Source: Cotesia glomerata (Eukaryota > Arthropoda > Insecta > Hymenoptera > Braconidae). From it: 64,000 bases of DNA. Below are positions 58,478 through 64,000 of the stretch, in pieces. Each line of letters starts with the position of its first letter. Position 1 is the first letter of the stretch. Made by a program: the position numbers and the translations under genes. The stretch is from NCBI RefSeq assembly GCF_020080835.1, contig NC_058165.1:18407915-18471914 (forward strand), read 5' to 3'. The notes below the pieces were generated by a model. That model searched no databases. It was not told the origin of the DNA and was given only the letters and a program-made list of their open reading frames with translations.

Positions 58478-60296
58478 CACTGATAGAAGGATTTAGTACG
58501 GAGTAATAAACTGATTTAATTATTATTTTTAGTCATTTATTTGGGAGAGAAAAATATTGACTCGTTAATATTATTTGTTACAGCTTAATAAATTATTTTT
58601 CCATTCTAAATAAATTATATTAATATAATAGTATATTACACACCTAGGGAAGTAAAGTAAGAATGTCTCAGATCACATGTAATTGTTGGCCGAGGCGAAG
58701 CCGAGGTCAACAAACATGTGATCTGAGGCTTTATTTACTTCCCCGAGGAGTGTATACTATTTTTTGTCCGACGAAGGCGGAAAGCGGCAACTTAGTTTAG
58801 CGCAGCGGGACGAAAGTTGCCACTTTCCGCCCGGAGGGCAAAACAAAGTTTTAGTATATCAAAATAAATATTTGTTTCCACCAAATAATATTTAGTAGTA
58901 GTTACTAAATATTTGTTTGGTAAGTATTGTCGGTAGATGGCGATGCTTTAATTCCAATGTCATACATAACCTATTAACTGACTTAGATTATTTTATTGAG
59001 CTCGATTTTGGGAGATTTATCTTCCCTTTGAAAACAAACATACTACCAAATGGCATATATGTAATTTCTCAATGGAGTTTAGTTTAAATTTGTTCAATTA
59101 GTCTATTAGTAATATGATAAAAAATTGTTTAAATTTAAATTTTATAAATGTCTCACATAAAAAATGATAATTTAATGAGATTATTTTCTTTATATCTTGT
59201 ATTTTTACTTAAAATTATTTATTTTAATTATTTTGATTTATTTTGAATTAAAAGTTAGGTTATACGGTGAAGTTAGTTAAAAAATTAATTTGTTTAACCA
59301 ATAAACGATTTATTGCGAAGCAATAAATCATTTTTTAAATACTAAATATTTATTTGGTGGCAATGGGCTTTCATAAATGATTTAGTAACTATTACTAAAT
59401 TTTATTAAATAAAACTAAATCCTTCTATCAGTGTACGGAGTAATTAACTGATTTAGTAACAAAATTTTCAGTCATTTATTTAGGAGAAAAAAATATTGAC
59501 CCATCAATATTATTTGTTACAGTTTAATAAATTATTTTTTTATTCTAAATAAATTATATTAATATAAACAAAGCCTTATTATATCAAAATAAATATTTGT
59601 TTCCACCAAATAATATTTAGTAGTAGTTACTAAATATTTGTTTGGTAAGTATTGTCGGTAGATGGCGATGCTTTAATTCCAATGTCATACATAACCTATT
59701 AACTGACTTAGATTATTTTATTGAGCTCGATTTTGGGAGATTTATCTTCCCTTTGAAAACACACATCCTCCCAAATGGCTTATATGTAATTTCTCAGTGG
59801 AGTTTAGTTTAAATTTGTTCAATTAGTCAATTATTGATATGTTAAAAACTTGTTTAAATTTAAATTTTATAAATGTCTCAAATAAAGAATGATAATTTAA
59901 TGAGATTATTTTCTTTATATCTTGTATTTCTACTTAAAATTATTTATTTTAATTATTTTGATTTATTTTGAGTTAAAAGTTAGGTTATACGATAATATTA
60001 GTTAGAAAATTAATTTGTTTAACCAATAAACGATTTATTGCGAAGCAATAAATCATTTGTTAAATACTAAATATTTATTTGGTTATGGACTTTAATAAAT
60101 GATTTAGTAACTATTACTCAATCTTATTAAATAGAACTAAATTATTCTATCAATGTACGGAATAATAAACTGATTTAGTAACAAAATTTTTAGTTATTTA
60201 TGTGGGAGAAAAAAATATTGACCCATCAATATTATTTGTTACAGTTTAATAAATTATTTTTTTACTCTAAATAAATAATATTAATATAAACAAACC
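58478..60296. mobile_element. Tandem cluster of CACTGATAG-family MITEs (D3-D5)
   Basis: D3 starts CACTGATAGAAGGATTTAG after TA (58476-58477). D4 and D5 start directly at TACGGAGTAAT / TACGGAATAAT (59434 and 60156), lacking the first 19 bp, right after the previous unit's ...CTATCAGTG / CTATCAATG. The D4 period is 722 bp. D5 breaks off at about 60296 after ATTAATATAAACAAA. Conserved cores include TGCGAAGCAATAAATCATTT and GGTAGATGGCGATGCTTTAA. D3 has a GC-rich hairpin insert at 58629-58855. Confidence 0.9.
58629..58855. mobile_element. GC-rich double-hairpin insert in D3
   Basis: This insert replaces about 12 bp present in D4. Hairpin 1 (58629-58759) pairs TAGTATATTACACACC and TAGGGAAGTAAA with TTTACTTCCCCGAGGAG, and TCAGATCACATGT with ACATGTGATCTGA. 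Its loop reads GGCCGAGGCGAAGCCGAGG. Hairpin 2 (58776-58834) pairs GGCGGAAAGCGGCAACTT with AAGTTGCCACTTTCCGCC. Composition is far more GC-rich than the host element, pointing to a different origin. Family unknown. Confidence 0.75.
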
Positions 60297-60329
60297 CTTT
60301 TTACTATAAATAACGAATTTTTGATATTA

Positions 60330-60633
60330 TGACTAAAATATTGATTCTACAGAAAATTTTTTTAAACAAAAGTTGAAAATTTAATTTTATAAAAAAAATG
60401 TCTATGTTATTTCCTTAGGATCAATAATTTCGTCATTATTTTAAAAGTAACATTTATAATTATTACAAAAAAATTATGACCTTTTATTATGAATCTTAAT
60501 TTCGGAATTACATTGAAAATTTCGGTTTTTTTTTAAATCATAACATTTTTTTTATAAAATTAAATATTGAACAATTTTTGTTTAAAAAATTTTTTATAAG
60601 ACCAATATTTTCGCTGTGATATTAAAAATTTTA
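60330..60633. mobile_element. Imperfect palindromic element between D5 and D6
   Basis: GATATTATGACTAAAATATTG with AAATTTAATTTTATAAAAAA at the left is matched by the reverse complement at the right (ATAAAATTAAATATTG, ACCAATATTTTCGCTG). Arms are over 100 bp with mismatches. It sits exactly where D5 breaks off, so it may have caused the truncation. TIR limits are uncertain. Confidence 0.5.
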
Positions 60634-60655
60634 ACCAATTATTTTAAAATTCCTG

Positions 60656-61345
60656 CACTGATAGAAAGATTTAGTACGGAGTAATCAACTAATTAGCAAC
60701 AAAATTTTGTCATTTATTTGGGAGAAAAAAATATTGACCCATCAATATTATTTTTTACAATTTAATAAATTATTTTTTTATTCTAAATAAATTACATTAA
60801 TATAAACAAAGCCTTATTATATCAAAATAAATATTTGTTTGGTAAGTATTGTCGGTAGATGGCGTTGCTTTAATTCCAATGTCATACATAACCTATTAAC
60901 TGACTCAGATTATTTTATTGAGCTCGATTTTGAGAGATTTATCTTCTCTTTGAAAACAAACATACTCCCAAATGGCTTATATGTAATTTCTCAGTGGAGT
61001 TTAGTTTAAATTTGTTCAATTAGTCTATTAGTGATATGTTAAAAACTTGTTTAATTTAAAATTTTATAAATGTTTCAAATAAAAAATGATAATTTAATGA
61101 GATTATTTTCTTTATATCTCATATTTTTACTTAAAATTATTTATTTTAATTATTTTGATTTATTTTGAATTAAAAGTTAGGTTATACGGTGAAATTAGTT
61201 AAAAAATCAATTTGTTTAACCAATAAATGATTTATTGCGAAGCAATAAATCATTTGTTAAATACTAAATATTTATTTGGTTATGAGTTTTTATAAATGAT
61301 TTAGTAACTATTACTAAATCTTTTTAAATAGAACTAAATCATATT
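60656..61345. mobile_element. CACTGATAG-family MITE D6, diverged
   Basis: It starts CACTGATAGAAAGATTTAG; the interior is as in D3-D4 but lacks about 45 bp around the AATATTTAGTAGTAGTTAC segment. The right terminus has decayed after GAACTAAATC. Lower similarity to D3/D4 than they have to each other indicates an older insertion. Confidence 0.8.
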
Positions 61346-61867
61346 AATAATTGTCTTAATGGTCGGAAAAATTTATTAACGAATGCTGAATTGTAAGAAA
61401 TTTAATGTCATAATCAAGGCTAAAAAAATCTACTGGATAATTGGAATTGCCATTGAATAATTCATAAATTCTTTATAAATACATCGTACCTTTTGTATGC
61501 AAAATCATACAAGACTATAATTTAGTTTTTCATTTCCCCTATGTATTAATTTAAATATGTATATGCATACTGAAAATAATTTCACCGGTGATGTATACTA
61601 CATACTACAAGGAATCACGAAGGTGAACAAGAACGCTGATCGAATTCACGTCGGGTATGATAACAACCCTTATAGAGTGCAAGTTCATTTCTCCGGGAAA
61701 TATGAGTACTCTACACACTATTAAAAAATTTTTTGTAAATTTTATTCGCTTAGGAAAATATTTCGAGCACTTTTATTATTTTTTAAATTATTCATAAATA
61801 TTTTTTTATTAAATTTCAAGGTTTGATTTTATTTTTATTACCTTTAAAAATTTTTTTTTTCATTAAT
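61346..61867. other. Apparently unique non-coding stretch
   Basis: No gene or repeat was recognised. 61555-61690 is moderately balanced in composition. Confidence 0.3.
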
Positions 61868-62598
61868 TAAGGAAGTTCGAGCGAAACTGATGAGTCAAAA
61901 TAATGTTAAAATTTTTTTAAATTTTTAGTCTTCCCAATATTCGTCAAAATTCTTTATTTTAATTTAAAATAATTTAAACAATTTCATAATTGATGATTTT
62001 TACTGATTTAATAAAGTAAAGTAATAAAATGACTTTGGTATTTATTACTTGCCGGAATAAATAAACAGATTTGGCAATAGCGCGCTTGATTGTACCCATA
62101 ACCTGAGACGTGGATGAGTGTGTGAGTAAAACATTTCTCTCTCTGTAACTATATTTCTATCCTTTTGTTTTTTCTCAGCTGTTGACGCGACGTTGCCAAA
62201 TCTTTATTCGAATAAATAGCTGACGATAAACGAGTTACAAACATAAAATTTAACTTTAAATATTTCAAAAATTATATCGGTAATGTATTATTATTAAATT
62301 GTTTTTATATTTTGCAATAATCCAAGTTTTGCGTGTATAGTTTTTTATCCGTTAAAGTTGGGAGGTTAATATTGAAAAAAATAATTAAAGTCTCGACAAA
62401 ACGTTTGTCCGCCATAAGAGCCCGTGTATAAGGAGTTAAAATATGTGATTTTAAAAATTTAATATCTAAGTAACTAAACGGTGAATCTTTTTTAAATTTT
62501 GGGATTAGATAAATCACGTATTTATTTATACGTATACTTAATTTCAAAGCTCAAAATTGGAAATTATTTTTTACATTAGATTCGCTCGAACTTCCTTA
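61868..62598 (+). mobile_element. AAGTTCGAGCG-terminus element H, copy 2
   Basis: Inverted termini TAAGGAAGTTCGAGCGA and TCGCTCGAACTTCCTTA are perfect over 17 bp. The interior matches 34905-35635 in the same direction over its whole length (CAATAGCGCGCTTGATTG, GTGGATGAGTGTGTGAG, CGACAAAACGTTTGTCCGCC). The target duplication is unclear (TTAA-like on the left only). The 80-codon minus-strand frame (62305-62547) is not preserved as a known protein. Confidence 0.85.
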
Positions 62599-63419
62599 TA
62601 CCGTAGAAAATTTTGATAAAAATTTTCAAAGTTGTAAATTATTTTTTTACACTAAAAAAAAGTTCACTACAAAAAAAAAATAAATCACAATTTTTTACTG
62701 CGTAAAAAAAAGGTTAAAGTTTTTTTTATTTATTTAAAATAAATAAATTTAAAAGAACGACGATCTTTCCCGGAAGTCTCGTAATATTACGAGAACATAC
62801 GAGAGCAGAGGTGAGTGAAAAGGAAACGCGCGGCTCTGTGCCAGAGCAGTCACTGAAGGTTGTTACCGTAACCGTTGAATATTATGAAGCTACCGCTAGT
62901 GGTACTTCCACCACTATTCTATCCACCACCTCAACTTCCACCTACTACCTTTGCTCAAACAACATCAACCCCTCTTGCTCCTGCTCTAGTCTCACTTCAA
63001 TTGCTATCCCATAGATTTAGCGGTCCTACCGCGCAACTCCCCGCTATTATTGTCGCGTGATTCAAGTTAGCGACGGGATATCCCATCACACCTTCAAACT
63101 TTATTTTCGAGCTTTCAGTTTAAAGTCTTCACTTTCTAGTTTTTACTGAGATTTATAAGCTTTGCTCATTAATTATAATTATATCATCGTAAAATGATAA
63201 TTATCTGGGAAAAGTTACACCAAGAGCTGTAGTTGAGTTTTTTTTTTTTATTTTTTTTTTTTTTTTTTCTCAACAAGAAGGGTTGAAGATATTATGAGCT
63301 AGAGGAAATGAAATTAGAGTTTTCTGGTAGAGATAAATTATTTTGGTTAATTATTTTTCGAGGGATGCTAAGAAAATATTTAATTGGATAATAATTTTTA
63401 AAATAATTTAGAGTCAAGT
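62599..63419 (+). other. Balanced island with splice-donor-like signal; possible 5' exon
   Basis: Positions 62760-63170 are markedly less AT-rich. GAGAGCAGAG|GTGAGTG at about 62810 is a strong donor-type sequence on the plus strand. Two overlapping plus frames (62811-63014, Ser/Thr-rich; 62875-63060, Pro/Leu-rich) have low-complexity composition and no known domain. It could be the first exon or promoter of a plus-strand gene, or upstream regulatory DNA of mGluR. A mostly T tract lies at 63239-63269. Confidence 0.35.
62777..62794. promoter_or_regulatory. 18-bp perfect palindrome
   Basis: TCTCGTAATATTACGAGA is a perfect 18-bp palindrome about 16 bp upstream of the donor-like GTGAGTG in the balanced island. 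Its position and symmetry suggest a dimeric protein-binding site, but the binder is unknown and chance is possible. Confidence 0.35.
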
Positions 63420-64000
63420 AGTAAAATCGGTTTTTGGTCGGGCGGGACTATAAATTGTTTTATTTTTTATATTTCTATTATTTTAATAATTTATATTATT
63501 ATGAGAATAAGAAAAATTTTGTATTTTTCAAGGTTTTAGATAATTTTCACCGATATTCAATTTATTATGATTATTTAAGCTACATTCGACAATTATCTCT
63601 AGATACATAATTAAGAAATGACCTTGTATCTTGTGAACTATTGACATTTTTAAAGATATAAGCTCATCTTGATATTACACTCATCGAGACTTTTCATTTG
63701 AGTACCCACATCAATTTTTCATATATTTATATATATTACATATATGTATATATGAAAAATATACCAAAAATACATGTGGGTACTCAAATGAAAGCTCTTG
63801 ATGAGTGTAACATCAAGATGAGCTTATATTTTTGAAATATATATTATATACATGTATATATGAAAAATATATCATAATTTAATGTTTTTAAATTGAAAAA
63901 AAAATTGCATTTTTTAAAAAATTTTCTTTTGCCATTATTTATTTGTTATAAATTTTTAAAAATTAATAAGTATATGCTTAATTAATTTTCATTAATTAAA
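63420..64000 (+). mobile_element. Helitron-like element, cut by the window end
   Basis: ATTATTATGAGAATAAGAAA and AATTTTGTATTTTTCAAGG resemble the family 5' region. GATATTCAATTTATTATGAT matches the interior signature. One hairpin follows (boxes near 63657 and 63819 minus) and then AT-rich sequence like that at 48980-49110. The 3' end lies outside the window. Confidence 0.55.

Noticed and set aside
62811..63060. Ser/Thr-rich and Pro-rich frames as a coding exon
   Set aside because: Two frames are open across the same short, low-complexity stretch and neither has a domain. A donor-like site just upstream suggests intron or UTR.

Overview
The window is AT-rich, intron-bearing animal DNA, most likely insect. 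The strongest evidence is one protein-coding exon, a metabotropic glutamate receptor (mGluR) N-terminal exon on the minus strand at 49805-50357. It ends in a canonical splice donor and resembles the arthropod mGluR-B/mangetout type. A hymenopteran (parasitoid wasp) source is my guess from the mix of AT-rich repeats; the sequence does not prove it. I see no bacterial operon, CRISPR array, rRNA gene or intact transposase/reverse transcriptase. All other long open frames fall in repeats or microsatellites or match no family I know.

The mGluR exon runs leftwards and no further mGluR exon is recognisable down to position 1. Positions 1-49804 are therefore probably mostly the first coding intron, and the DNA right of 50357 is 5' UTR, upstream intron or promoter. 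A short uORF overlaps the start codon, and a transposon-like element begins about 118 bp upstream of it.

The rest is a dense archive of non-autonomous mobile elements and tandem repeats. Left part (1-10.1 kb): a 1,064-bp tandem duplication, hairpin-repeat blocks, a 272-bp palindromic MITE, and a four-level nest of elements at 6344-10147. 10.7-17.3 kb: hairpin blocks, duplicated Helitron-like 3' ends and a ~277-bp array. 17.8-21.7 kb: two interrupted TA-flanked elements. 23.6-34 kb: hairpin blocks, a TTTACAT satellite, a ~168-bp array, an array of alternating inverted 15-mers (29.3-29.9 kb) and a ~125-bp array. 34.9-44.7 kb: a ~730-bp element, an 8 x 280-bp array with 560-bp higher-order structure, and two more nests. 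46.5-49.5 kb: Helitron-like elements with hairpins. 50.5-63 kb: a nest just upstream of the receptor exon, a three-level nest, a 3 x 354-bp array and a tandem MITE cluster. The window ends inside another Helitron-like element.

Two systems dominate. One is a Helitron-like family: a TCTATATTATTAAGAGAAT-type 5' end, large internal hairpins built from a conserved ~60-bp box (about 65 copies by eye), and a 3' hairpin GCAGTCAC-N3-GTGACTGC followed by CTAG and a host T. The other is a set of TA-duplicating MITEs (termini CACGG, CACTGATAG, CCCGAGT, CACAGAAA). Several occur as interrupted and uninterrupted copies in this same window, so the original insertion sites can be read directly. Two of them carry tRNA-like modules with an intact B box.
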